Positions 44,649 through 53,053 of a stretch of 64,000 nt of DNA are shown here, in pieces. A program made the position numbers and the translations under genes. Under the pieces are notes generated by a model. It saw only the letters and a list, made by a program, of their open reading frames with translations, was not told the DNA's origin and did not search any database. Origin of the DNA: VRUE01 sp963837735 (GTDB lineage Bacteria; Actinomycetota; Thermoleophilia; Solirubrobacterales; 70-9); NCBI GenBank assembly GCA_963837735.1, contig CAWIOM010000003.1, positions 124,001 through 188,000 of the forward strand, in the 5' to 3' direction. Each line of letters starts with the position of its first letter. Position 1 is the first letter of the stretch.

Positions 44649-45440
44649 CTAGGCGCGGGCGGCGGCGCGCATCGCGGCCAGCGGCGCCGGCCGGCCGGTC
44701 CAGATCTCGAGCGAAAGCGCCCCCTGGCGGACGAGGACCTCGATCCCGTCGACCGTGGTCGCGCCCGCCGCCTCCGCCGCCCTGACGAGCGCCGTCGGCC
44801 CGCTCCCGTAGACCATGTCGACGACGACCTGGCGATCGGTGAATCCGGCGGCGGCGAGGGGCAGCTCCTCGAACGGGTCTTCGCCGTGCAGGCCGACCGC
44901 TGTCGAGTTGACGATCAGGTCGTAGGCGGTGGGATCGGGCTCGACGACCGCCGTGCCGCCGAGCTCGGCGCAGAGGCCCTCGGAGCGCAGCGCCGTCCTG
45001 TTCCAGACCTCGACCGCGGCGCCGGCGCCGATCAGCGCCCAGACCACGGCCCGCGCGGCGCCGCCGGCGCCGAGGACGAGCGCCCGGCCGCCGGCGGCCG
45101 GCGCCGGCAGGGCAGCGAGAAGGCCGCCGGCATCGGTGTTGTCGGCACGGATCTCCCCGTCGGCGAAGGTCAGGGTGTTGGCGGCGCCGATCTCGCGGGC
45201 GGTCTCCGACAGGGTCTCGGCGACCGCCAGCGCCGCTCCCTTGTGGGGGACGGTGACATTGGCGCCGGCAAAGCCGCGTCCCGGCAGCTCGCGGACGAGG
45301 CGCTCGAACTCGTCGGGGGCGACGTCGACCGCCTCATAGGCCCACTCCTCCCCCAGGCCGAGCTCCGCGAGCGCCGCGTTCTGCATCGCCGGCGAGCGCG
45401 AGTGGGAAACCGGGTGGCCGAGGACGGCGAGGCGCTTCAT
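44649..45440 (-). CDS. aroE: shikimate dehydrogenase
   Basis: Reduces 3-dehydroshikimate to shikimate with NADPH. The 263 residues have the shikimate site LGHPVSHSRSPAMQNAAL and NVTVPHKGAALAVA (catalytic Lys), the Rossmann motif VLGAGGAARAVVWAL, and the C-terminal VRQGALSLEIWTG. Length is normal. mltG lies 41 bases upstream, as in mycobacteria. Its last 120 bases occur a second time at 43043-43161. Confidence 0.95.
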   Translation of the reverse strand: MKRLAVLGHPVSHSRSPAMQNAALAELGLGEEWAYEAVDVAPDEFERLVRELPGRGFAGANVTVPHKGAALAVAETLSETAREIGAANTLTFADGEIRADNTDAGGLLAALPAPAAGGRALVLGAGGAARAVVWALIGAGAAVEVWNRTALRSEGLCAELGGTAVVEPDPTAYDLIVNSTAVGLHGEDPFEELPLAAAGFTDRQVVVDMVYGSGPTALVRAAEAAGATTVDGIEVLVRQGALSLEIWTGRPAPLAAMRAAARA

Positions 45441-45481
45441 CGGCGCATTGTCCCGCCCTCAGGGGCGGCGGGCGCCCAGAG

Positions 45482-46711
45482 TCATTCGGCGCAGGAATCG
45501 GGCGATTCGCCGCCGGCCGCTTCCCGCGCTTCGTTGTAGCGGGCGACGTCGGCTTCGAATTCGGCATCGGTCGAGGAGAAGGAGTGTTCTCCGCAGGCCC
45601 CCGGCTTGACCACGTAGAAGAGGTAGCCGACCTTCGCCGGGCGGGCCGCGGCTTCGATCGAGGCGAGCCCTGGGCTGTCGATCGGCCCCGGCGGCAGGCC
45701 GGTGTTGGTGCGAGTGTTGTAGGGCGAGTCGATCGCCAGTTCCGATTCGGTCAGCGGGTCTTCGTAGTTGCCCGTCGCGAAGCGGGTCGTGGCGTCGATC
45801 CCCAGGGGCATCCCCCGATGGAGCCGGTTGTAGATGACGGCGGCGACCAGCGGGCGCTCCTTGTCCAGCATCGCCTCGCGCTCGATCATCGAGGCGATCG
45901 TGACGACGTCGTAGACCGTCAGGTTCTTCTTCTTCGCGTAGCTCATGTCGACGCCCTTGATGCGGCGCTTGAAGTCTTCGAGCTGGAGCTGGACCAGGTC
46001 GGCGACCGGCGCCGCCGGCTTCAGTTCGTAACTGTCGGGGAAGAGGAAGCCCTCGAGATCTTTGGCCTCCTTGCCGCCGTACCGCGCCGGGTTGAGGTAC
46101 TTGGAGCGGACGCTGGCGTCGACGTAGCTGCCGGTGAGGCCCGCTTCCTCGGCGACCGGCGCCGTTTGGGCGCGGCTGTATCCCTCGGGGATCGTGACCG
46201 CGGCGACCTTCTTCACCGGCGCCTTCGAGAGCGCGTCGATCGCCGAGCCGTAGGACATGTCGCTCGCCAGCACGAAGCGGCCCGGGTAGAGGTCGGAGCG
46301 CTTGCCGGCGATCGTCACCCGGACCTGGAACAGCGAGGAGCTCGAGACGACGCCCTTTTCGCCAAGGATGTCGCCGACCTCGCTGACGCTCGCCCCTTTC
46401 GGGATCGTGACGACGACACGGCCCGAGCCGTCGCCGTGGAACGGCTGGAAGAGCGCGAAGAGGAACCAGAGCAGGGCGAGGCCCGCGAGCCCCCCGACGA
46501 GGCGCACCGGGTGGCGGCGCAGGGCCGCGAGGACGCCGGCGCCGCGGCGCGGCGGGCGCGGGCCTCGCGACGGTGTCGGGGGCGGGCCTTCGCGGCGCGG
46601 CGCGGCGGCCGGGGGCGGCGGTGCATGGTTGCGCGGCGGCTCCTCCTCTTCCTCCTCGAACGGCTCCGGGTCCTCGTCCCAGAAGTCCTGCTCGGGAGTC
46701 CGCGGCGGCAC
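45482..46711 (-). CDS. mltG: endolytic murein transglycosylase MltG
   Basis: Cleaves nascent glycan strands at the membrane to end peptidoglycan synthesis. It has an acidic/Pro-rich cytoplasmic N-terminus, one membrane helix (LVGGLAGLALLWFLFALF), a LysM-like region (VVVTIPKGASVSEVGDIL) and the YceG catalytic domain with Glu in IASMIEREAM and AVIYNRLHRGMPLGID. The listed start is GTG at 46711 (409 residues). A plausible earlier start is the ATG at 46875 (MADDRSGGDPFADRDD), which overlaps the ruvX stop but lies in another frame. One missing base near 46737, in a CCG/CCT-rich run, would join them. Confidence 0.92.
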   Translation of the reverse strand: MPPRTPEQDFWDEDPEPFEEEEEEPPRNHAPPPPAAAPRREGPPPTPSRGPRPPRRGAGVLAALRRHPVRLVGGLAGLALLWFLFALFQPFHGDGSGRVVVTIPKGASVSEVGDILGEKGVVSSSSLFQVRVTIAGKRSDLYPGRFVLASDMSYGSAIDALSKAPVKKVAAVTIPEGYSRAQTAPVAEEAGLTGSYVDASVRSKYLNPARYGGKEAKDLEGFLFPDSYELKPAAPVADLVQLQLEDFKRRIKGVDMSYAKKKNLTVYDVVTIASMIEREAMLDKERPLVAAVIYNRLHRGMPLGIDATTRFATGNYEDPLTESELAIDSPYNTRTNTGLPPGPIDSPGLASIEAAARPAKVGYLFYVVKPGACGEHSFSSTDAEFEADVARYNEAREAAGGESPDSCAE

Positions 46712-46864
46712 CGGCGGCGGAGGCGGAGGCGGAGCGGTGCCTTCTCCTCGGCCCTGCCCTTGCCTTCCGCCTTGCGCCGCTTCTCCTCGCGCTCGCGCCG
46801 GCGCTGCTCGCGGGCGGCCGCCTGTGGATCGTCGCGGTCGGCGAACGGGTCGCCGCCGCTCCGG

Positions 46865-47293
46865 TCATCGGCCATCGGTTCCCTCCCCGGCGGCAGCCTC
46901 ACCGCGCGGCGGTCGCGCGCGGGCGGCCAGGTAGGCCTCCAGCAGGTGGGCGGCGGCGAGCGAGTCCGGGGGCGCGGCGGCTCCGCCGCGGCGGCTCGCC
47001 TCGGCCATCCGCGTCGTCAGGCGCTCGTCGTATGTCTCGACCGGGACATCGAGCAGAGCCTCGAGTTCGCCGCAGAAGGTGCGGACGAGGCCCGCCTGAC
47101 CGCCCTCCTCGCCGCTCAGGTGCAGAGGCAGGCCGACGACGACCAGCTCGACCCCACGCTCGGCGACGAGCTCGGCGACGCTGCGCGGCTCCGGCGGTTC
47201 GATCGTCGGCAGCGGCGTGGCCAGCGTGCCGCTCGGGTCGGAGAGCGCGCAGCCGATCCTGGCGGTGCCGTGGTCGAGGGCGAGCACCCGCAC
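46865..47293 (-). CDS. ruvX: RuvX/YqgF RNase H-like Holliday junction resolvase
   Basis: A 142-residue RNase H-fold nuclease involved in pre-16S rRNA end processing and possibly recombination. The N-terminal Asp is in VLALDHGTARIG, followed by VVVGLPLHLSGEEGG and VETYDERLTT, with a terminal acidic site in AAHLLEAYL. The GTG start shares its G with the alaS stop (TAGTG at 47293), so translation is coupled. alaS-ruvX-mltG-aroE is the conserved actinobacterial order. Confidence 0.92.
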   Translation of the reverse strand: MRVLALDHGTARIGCALSDPSGTLATPLPTIEPPEPRSVAELVAERGVELVVVGLPLHLSGEEGGQAGLVRTFCGELEALLDVPVETYDERLTTRMAEASRRGGAAAPPDSLAAAHLLEAYLAARARPPRGEAAAGEGTDGR

Positions 47294-49914
47294 TAAAGCT
47301 CCCGCTCGACGGCAGCACGGGCGGCGGCAAGTGCCTGATCGAGCTTGGCGCCGTCCCTGCCGCCCGCCTGGGCCATCTCCTCGCGCCCACCACCGCCGCC
47401 GCCGACGACGGGGGCCGCCTCGGCGACTATCGCCGCCGCCGAGAGCCCGCGCGCGACCGCCTCCTTGGAGACGAGTGCGACCAGCCCGACCCGGTCGCCC
47501 TCGGCACCGCCGAGGGTCACCGCCGAGGCACCGCCGAGCTTCGACTGCACGCGGTTGGCGAGGTCGAGGAGCTGCTTCTGGTCTGCGATCGGGGCGCTGG
47601 CGCAGACGACCCTGACGCCGCCGACCTCCTCGGCCTGATCGGTCAGGCGATCGGCCTCCTCGCCAAGCAGCCGGCTCTTCGCCTGCTTGGCGCCCTCGCC
47701 GGCCTCCTTCAGGCTCTTGGCCGCGCGGCGGGCGCCGGCCAGGGGGTCCCGCGGAGTGCCGAGCAGCTCACCCACCTCGCGCAGCTCGTCCTCGCGCTCC
47801 CGGTACCACTCGATCGCCGCCGGCCCGGTCAGGGCCTCGACGCGCCGCACGTTGGCGGCACTCGAGCCCTCGGAGGCGACCTTGAAGATCCCGATCTCAG
47901 CGGTGTTGGCGACGTGGGTGCCGCCGCAGAGCTCGCGCGAGACGCCGTCGACCTCGACCACCCGGACCCACTCTCCGTATTTCTCCCCGAAGAGCGCCAT
48001 CGCCCCGAGCTTCTCCGCCTCGGCGCGATCCATCTCCAGCCAGCGCACCGGCCGGCTCTCCTTGATCCATGTATTGACCTGGCTCTCGATCTCGCGCAGC
48101 TCCTCGGCGCCGAGCGCCTGGCCGTGGGTGAAGTCGAAGCGCAGCTTGTCGGGTCGGACGGCGGACCCGGCCTGGCGGACGTGCGTGCCGAGACGGGCGC
48201 GCAGGGCTGCGTGGAGCAGGTGCGTCGCAGTGTGGTTGCGCATCGTCGCGTGGCGCGTCTCCCGATCGACCTCGGCCTCGATGGCGACACCCGGCTCTAT
48301 CGCCTCCCCACTCGGCTCGACCTCCAGGACCTGGTCCTCGGCGAGCCGGTAGACATCGACCACCCTGGCCTCCGCGCCGGCCCAACGCAGGACGCCGGAA
48401 TCGGCGACCTGGCCGCCGCCCTCGGCGTAGAAGGGGCTCTGCTCGAGCTTGACCAGGGCGCCCCCGTCGACGGGCTCGACCGCCGCCAGACCGGTAGTCG
48501 CGCGCAGCGTCTCGTAGCCGACGAACTCGGTCGGCGGCACTCCGGCCGCGAACGACTGGACCGCCTCGTGGCGGTCCTCGGAGCCGTGGGCGGTCGCGGC
48601 CCCGGTGCGCGCCCGCTCGCGCTGCTCCTCCATCAGCTCCTCGAATCCCGAGTCGTCGACCGAGAGCCCCTGCTCGGCGAGAAGCTCCTTGGTCAGGTCG
48701 TAGGGGAAGCCGTAGGTGTCATGCAGCTTGAAGGCGTCCTCGGCCCCTATCCATGAGGTCTCCGCCTGCTTCGCCTGCTCGATCAGCTGCTCGAGCAGCT
48801 CGGTGCCGCGCTCCAGGGTGCGGCCGAAGCTCTCCTCCTCGTCGGCGATCCAGCGCCCGATCGTGTCCCGCTCGGCGCCGAGCTCGGGATAGGCGTCGCC
48901 CATGATCTCGATCGTCCGTGCCGCGAACCGGCCCAGCCAGGGCGACTCGAGGCCGAGGCCTCGCCCCTGCTGGATCGCGCGGCGCATGATCCGGCGCAGG
49001 ATGTAGCCGCGGTCTTCGTTGGAGGGGACGACGCCGTCGGCGATCAGGAAGGTGGCGCCGCGGGCGTGGTCGGCGACGATCCGCATCGCCCGGGTGGTCG
49101 CGCCCCCGTCGGCGTAGGAGCGGCCGGAGAGCTCCTCGGCGAGGTCGATCAGCGGCCGGACGAGGTCGGTCTCGAAGACCGAGGGGGCGTCCTGGAGGAT
49201 CGCCGCCATCCGGTCGAGGCCCATGCCGGTATCGATGTTGCGGGTCGGCAGCTGGCTGACCGAGCCGTCCTCGCTGAGCTCGTAGCTCATGAAGACGTGG
49301 TTCCAGAACTCGAGGAAGCGGTCGGTGTCGTCGCCGGGGCGCTCGTCGGGCCCGCCGAAGGCCTCGCCGCGGTCGAGGTAGAGCTCCGAGCAGGGCCCGC
49401 AGGGCCCGCTCGGGCCGGCCTGCCAGAAGTTGTCCTCGCGGCCGAGGCGGACGATGCGCGCGTCGGGGACGCCGGTCGCCCTCCAAATTGCGATCGCCTC
49501 CTCGTCGGGCCCGAGGCCGAGCTCCTCGTCGCCGCCGAAGACGGTCACCCAGATCCGCTCCGGGTCGATGCCGAAGCCATCGGTCGAGAGCTCCCAGCCC
49601 CAGGGGATCGACTCCTCCTTGAAGTAGTCGCCGAAGCTCCAGTTGCCGAGCATCTCGAAGAAGGTGAGGTGGCGGGCGGTTTTGCCGACCTCCCCGACAT
49701 CGGTCGTGCGGAAGCATTTCTGGACGTCGGCCAGCCGCGGCGCGGGCGGCTTCTCGCGGCCCAGGAAATACGGCTTGAAGGGCTGCATGCCGGCGGTCGT
49801 GAGCAGCACCGACGGGTCGTGGACCGAGGGCACCAGCGAGGCCGAGGGCACGATCGTGTGGCCGCGCTCCTCGAAGAAAGAGAGGTAGGTCTGGCGGATC
49901 TCGGCGGCCTTCAT
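47293..49914 (-). CDS. alaS: alanyl-tRNA synthetase
   Basis: Charges tRNA-Ala and edits mischarged Ser or Gly. The 873 residues have a class II core (HLTFFEMLGNWSFGDYFKEE, GLDRMAAILQ), an editing domain with HTATHLLHAALR and the Zn motif ELCGGTHVANTAEIG, and a C-terminal DHHA1/C-Ala region ending with GGGREEMAQAGG. Length is complete and uninterrupted over 2.6 kb, in contrast to many shorter genes in this window. Confidence 0.98.
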   Translation of the reverse strand: MKAAEIRQTYLSFFEERGHTIVPSASLVPSVHDPSVLLTTAGMQPFKPYFLGREKPPAPRLADVQKCFRTTDVGEVGKTARHLTFFEMLGNWSFGDYFKEESIPWGWELSTDGFGIDPERIWVTVFGGDEELGLGPDEEAIAIWRATGVPDARIVRLGREDNFWQAGPSGPCGPCSELYLDRGEAFGGPDERPGDDTDRFLEFWNHVFMSYELSEDGSVSQLPTRNIDTGMGLDRMAAILQDAPSVFETDLVRPLIDLAEELSGRSYADGGATTRAMRIVADHARGATFLIADGVVPSNEDRGYILRRIMRRAIQQGRGLGLESPWLGRFAARTIEIMGDAYPELGAERDTIGRWIADEEESFGRTLERGTELLEQLIEQAKQAETSWIGAEDAFKLHDTYGFPYDLTKELLAEQGLSVDDSGFEELMEEQRERARTGAATAHGSEDRHEAVQSFAAGVPPTEFVGYETLRATTGLAAVEPVDGGALVKLEQSPFYAEGGGQVADSGVLRWAGAEARVVDVYRLAEDQVLEVEPSGEAIEPGVAIEAEVDRETRHATMRNHTATHLLHAALRARLGTHVRQAGSAVRPDKLRFDFTHGQALGAEELREIESQVNTWIKESRPVRWLEMDRAEAEKLGAMALFGEKYGEWVRVVEVDGVSRELCGGTHVANTAEIGIFKVASEGSSAANVRRVEALTGPAAIEWYREREDELREVGELLGTPRDPLAGARRAAKSLKEAGEGAKQAKSRLLGEEADRLTDQAEEVGGVRVVCASAPIADQKQLLDLANRVQSKLGGASAVTLGGAEGDRVGLVALVSKEAVARGLSAAAIVAEAAPVVGGGGGGREEMAQAGGRDGAKLDQALAAARAAVEREL

Positions 49915-49957
49915 GGGAGTGGGAGCCTAAGCACTCTGCGCGGCGGCGGGCGGCGGG

Positions 49958-51419
49958 TCAGGCCGCGGCCGCGATCGTGCCGTGGCCGACGATTGCCTCG
50001 CCGGCGAGAAGCACCGCGGTCTGGCCGGGCGAGGCGGCCGAGAACTCCTCACCCAGCTCGACCTCGAGCAGCTCGTGCGGTCCGGGCCCCAGGGCGGCCG
50101 TGGCGGTCCCTGCGGCGGCCGGGAGGGCGCGCGAGTGATAGCGGAGGCGGACGCCGTCGACGCTGGCGCCGTCGCGGTGCAGGAAGGCGTTGCGGAGGCG
50201 GACGGCCCTCGTCGCCAGCTCCGCGCGGGTGCCGACCGTGACCGTGTTCTCGCTCGGCGTCGGTGGCCAGCACGTAGAGGGGCTCGGGCGCGGAGACCCC
50301 GATTCCACGGCGCTGGCCGACCGTGAACCGGTGCTGGCCGTCGTGGCTGCCGATCTCCCGTCCGCCGCTGTCGAGGACGGCGCCGCGGCGCTCGCCGAGG
50401 CCGGCGTGTCGCTCGAGGAAGCGCTCCTTGCCCTGGCCGGCCAGGAAGCAGAGGTCCTGGCTCTCCGGCTTGCGGGCAATCGAGAGGCCGTGGCGGGCGG
50501 CGATCTCGCGGACCTCGGGCTTGCTCAGCTCGGTAAGCGGGAAGCGCACACGATCGAGCAGGGCCGGCGGCAGCGCCGCGAGCATGTAGCTCTGGTCCTT
50601 GGCCTCGTCGGCGGCGGCGGCGAGCAGCGGCCCGGCCCCATCCTCGACGATCCGCGCGTAGTGGCCGGTGACCAGGTGGGTGGCGCCGAGGCGCTCGGCG
50701 AGGTCGATCATCGCCGCGATCCGGACCTCGCCGTTGCAGACGATGCAGGGGTTGGGGGTGGCGCCGGCGGCGTAGCCGTCGAGGAAGGTGCCGACGACGC
50801 GGCGGCGGAACTCCTGCTCGAGGTCGAGGGTGAGGTGGGGGACGCCGATCGAGTGGGCGACGGCGCGGGCGCCGAGCACCGCCTCCGGCGAACAGCAGGC
50901 CTTGGCGCCGTCTGTCTCCGGGTCGGCCCAGAGCTTCAGGGTCACGGCGACCACCTCGGCCCCCCGCTCGCGCTCGAGCAGGGCGGCGACAGCGCTGTCG
51001 ACGCCGCCGGAAACGGCGACGAGGACGCGGTTCGGCGCCGGCTCGGCGAGGCGCACGGTCGAGGCGGCGGCACTCGCCAGGGCCCGGTGCAGGGCGTCGG
51101 CGGCAAGCTGCGCCGCGTGGCGCTTGGCGGGTGTGAGGCCGCCGAGCGCCGCGTCGATCTCATCGCTGCCGATGCGCGCCGCGGCGAGGACCGGGTCGCC
51201 GTCGACCATCTCGGCGGCGGCGGCCGTGGCGGCGCGCATCGCACCGCAGCCCTCGGCGTCGAAGCTCGCCGCCGCGATGCGCCCGCCCTCGATCGCCAGC
51301 GAGATCCGCGCGAGGTCCCCGCAGGCGGCCCCCCCGGCCGCCCCGGTGAAGGCGCCCTCGGCGGCGGGCCCACGGCGCGTCTCGTCGCGCAGATAGTGCT
51401 CGAAAAGCTCCGAATCCAT
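49958..51419 (-). CDS. mnmA: IscU-like domain fused to tRNA 2-thiouridylase MnmA, frameshifted
   Basis: Residues 1-120 resemble the Fe-S scaffold IscU/NifU-N: AACGD (Cys33, Asp35) and FDAEGCGAM (Cys58). The third ligand position reads KRHAAQLAADAL, Ala102 replacing the usual Cys. From residue 130 it is MnmA, which thiolates U34 of tRNA-Lys/Glu/Gln: PP-loop AVSGGVDSAVAALL, catalytic Cys in NPCIVCNGEVR and the second Cys in SQDLCFLAGQG. The frame breaks near 50254 (GAGCGAGAAC) and resumes ENTVTVGTRAEL ... GQTAVLLAGEAIVGHG. Repaired length is about 486 residues. No cysteine desulfurase is adjacent. Confidence 0.87.
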
Positions 51420-51497
51420 AGGCCAAGGGTAAGACGTGAGAGCCGGCGCGCCGGCTGAGGCGTCGATTCGGTCTCCCAGCCGAACTCAAATGACGCC

Positions 51498-52445
51498 TCA
51501 CGCCGCGAGAAGCAACCGCAAATCGCTTGCGACCTCGCGCGGTTCGTCCTCGAGCTGACGCCAGGTGATCCGCATCGCCCGCCAGCCTTCGGCGAGGAGG
51601 ATCCGGTCCCGTTCGCGGTCGGTCTCGAACGCTCGGCGAGTCCCATGGACCGCGTGCCCGTCAAGCTCGGCTATCGCCCGCCGCCCCTCCCAGAGGCAAT
51701 CGACCTCGTAGAAGCGACCCCGGACTGCGATGTCGGCGTTGAGGCGGGGCCGGGGTAGGTCGTTCGCGTCGAGAAGCGCGACGAAGGCCTCCTCGAAATC
51801 ATTGCGGGTGGTCCCGCCGGGCGTGTCGGCGTTCAACAGAATTCGGAGCTTGGCCGTTCCACGGTGCCCTGGGTGCCGCTCCAGCAGCTGGGGCAGTGAG
51901 ACCCGGTCCCGTAGGCAACGCACGTCCGCCTCGCTCATTGCGCGCTCCAACCGTCGCGGCGGGAGGACACAGGCGAGGTCGAACAGGGTCCGAAACGGCG
52001 ACGTGACGGGGATCCCGTCAGCCCGCGCGATCTCATCCTTCGCGAGGAGGGCCGCGTGTCCAAGGATTCCGGGTCGCCTCGTCTGAGACCGGCTCGGGCG
52101 GGTGATCTCGACCGGACCCGTCGCGGTCCCGACCAGCCCCCAGAGCAGCCCGGCTGACCGGTGGCTGAGAACGGCGTCCGGGCCGCCGGCGAGAACCGCC
52201 GCCATCCACCGGCCCTCGATGCCGAGACCGGAGCGACCAACCGCGTAGACGCCGCGGTGCACCGGGTGCAGAGAGCCTCGCGCAAGTCGGCCGACGATGG
52301 AACCGTGCCCCATTCCGATCCCCAACAACTGGCGCCGACTCACAACCCCGTGCTGGCGATCCGCCAACTCGGACACCACCCGGTCCAGATGGTGAGCCGT
52401 CTTTTTGGTCGCGTATGAAGACTGAATTGACGGCTCGGTGGCCAC
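51498..52445 (-). CDS. AbiEi-like/DUF559 domain protein
   Basis: A 315-residue protein with an N-terminal winged-helix region of the AbiEi antitoxin type (DRQHGVVSRRQLLGIGMGHGSI ... HRGVYAVG) and a C-terminal DUF559 domain related to Vsr-like PD-(D/E)xK nucleases: DNDLPRPRLNADI, FYEVDCLWEGRRAIAELDG, RDRILLAEGWRAMRITW. Such genes occur singly and often in many copies in Thermoleophilia; the function is unknown. No AbiEii-type toxin lies nearby, so a classical toxin-antitoxin pair is not supported. The start (GTG at 52445) is uncertain. The 290 bases upstream hold nothing I recognise. Confidence 0.7.
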   Translation of the reverse strand: MATEPSIQSSYATKKTAHHLDRVVSELADRQHGVVSRRQLLGIGMGHGSIVGRLARGSLHPVHRGVYAVGRSGLGIEGRWMAAVLAGGPDAVLSHRSAGLLWGLVGTATGPVEITRPSRSQTRRPGILGHAALLAKDEIARADGIPVTSPFRTLFDLACVLPPRRLERAMSEADVRCLRDRVSLPQLLERHPGHRGTAKLRILLNADTPGGTTRNDFEEAFVALLDANDLPRPRLNADIAVRGRFYEVDCLWEGRRAIAELDGHAVHGTRRAFETDRERDRILLAEGWRAMRITWRQLEDEPREVASDLRLLLAA

Positions 52446-52737
52446 CCCGCCAATCTGGCGGCGACGAACGCGCGGGTGACGCGCGAAAGCTCAAGACTGT
52501 GCGCCGACACTGCGACCCAGCGCACGCAAACGAGGCTCCAGCCCGCCGGTACCGCCTCTGGCTTTGATCCCTTGAAGAAAAGGGTGGGAGCCTCCTCGCA
52601 ATCCCAAGGGACTGAGAGAGATCAGCTCCCGCGCCGTTTGTGTTGGGTCAAACGGTGAGACGGCTCTCGTACGGGCTCGAGCCTCAGTCCCAACCTACCA
52701 CCGGCGACGGCCCGGCGAAAGTCGTGGGCAAAGCCTC

Positions 52738-53025
52738 TCAGTCGAGGTCGAGATTGGAGAGGAGAAGCTCGGCCTCGCTCCAGTCCTCGGGGCGCACGCA
52801 GAGCCAGATTTCGCCATGGCCGAAGCGGTCGACCGGCCAGTCGGCGGTGAGCGCCGCCTCGACCCCGGCCTCGACCAGGGCCTGGTGCCAGGCGCGGGCG
52901 GTGCGCACGTCGGCGAACTCGCGCACGGACTCCCAGCTCTCGAAACGCGGGTCGGAGACGTGCACGGGCGTCTGGCCCGGACCGGGCCCGCGGCCGGAGC
53001 GACGAAACCGACCCATGAAGCTCAT
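52738..53025 (-). CDS. small hypothetical protein (DUF2007-like)
   Basis: A 95-residue soluble protein. After a Gly/Arg/Pro-rich start comes WESVREFADVRTARAWHQAL, VEAGVEAALTADWP and LCVRPEDWSEAELLLSNL, an alpha/beta pattern similar to DUF2007 'putative signal-transducing' proteins (residue-accessing helix, then a short strand about substituting domains). The match is by style only. It lies 29 bases upstream of the aspS stop region in the same orientation and is probably the downstream member of nothing obvious. Confidence 0.55.
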   Translation of the reverse strand: MSFMGRFRRSGRGPGPGQTPVHVSDPRFESWESVREFADVRTARAWHQALVEAGVEAALTADWPVDRFGHGEIWLCVRPEDWSEAELLLSNLDLD

Positions 53026-53053
53026 GGAGATGAATCTATGCGCACTCGTTTGA

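Noticed and set aside
51498..52445. A type IV toxin-antitoxin system
   Set aside because: Only the AbiEi-like/DUF559 protein is present. No AbiEii-type nucleotidyltransferase toxin is adjacent.
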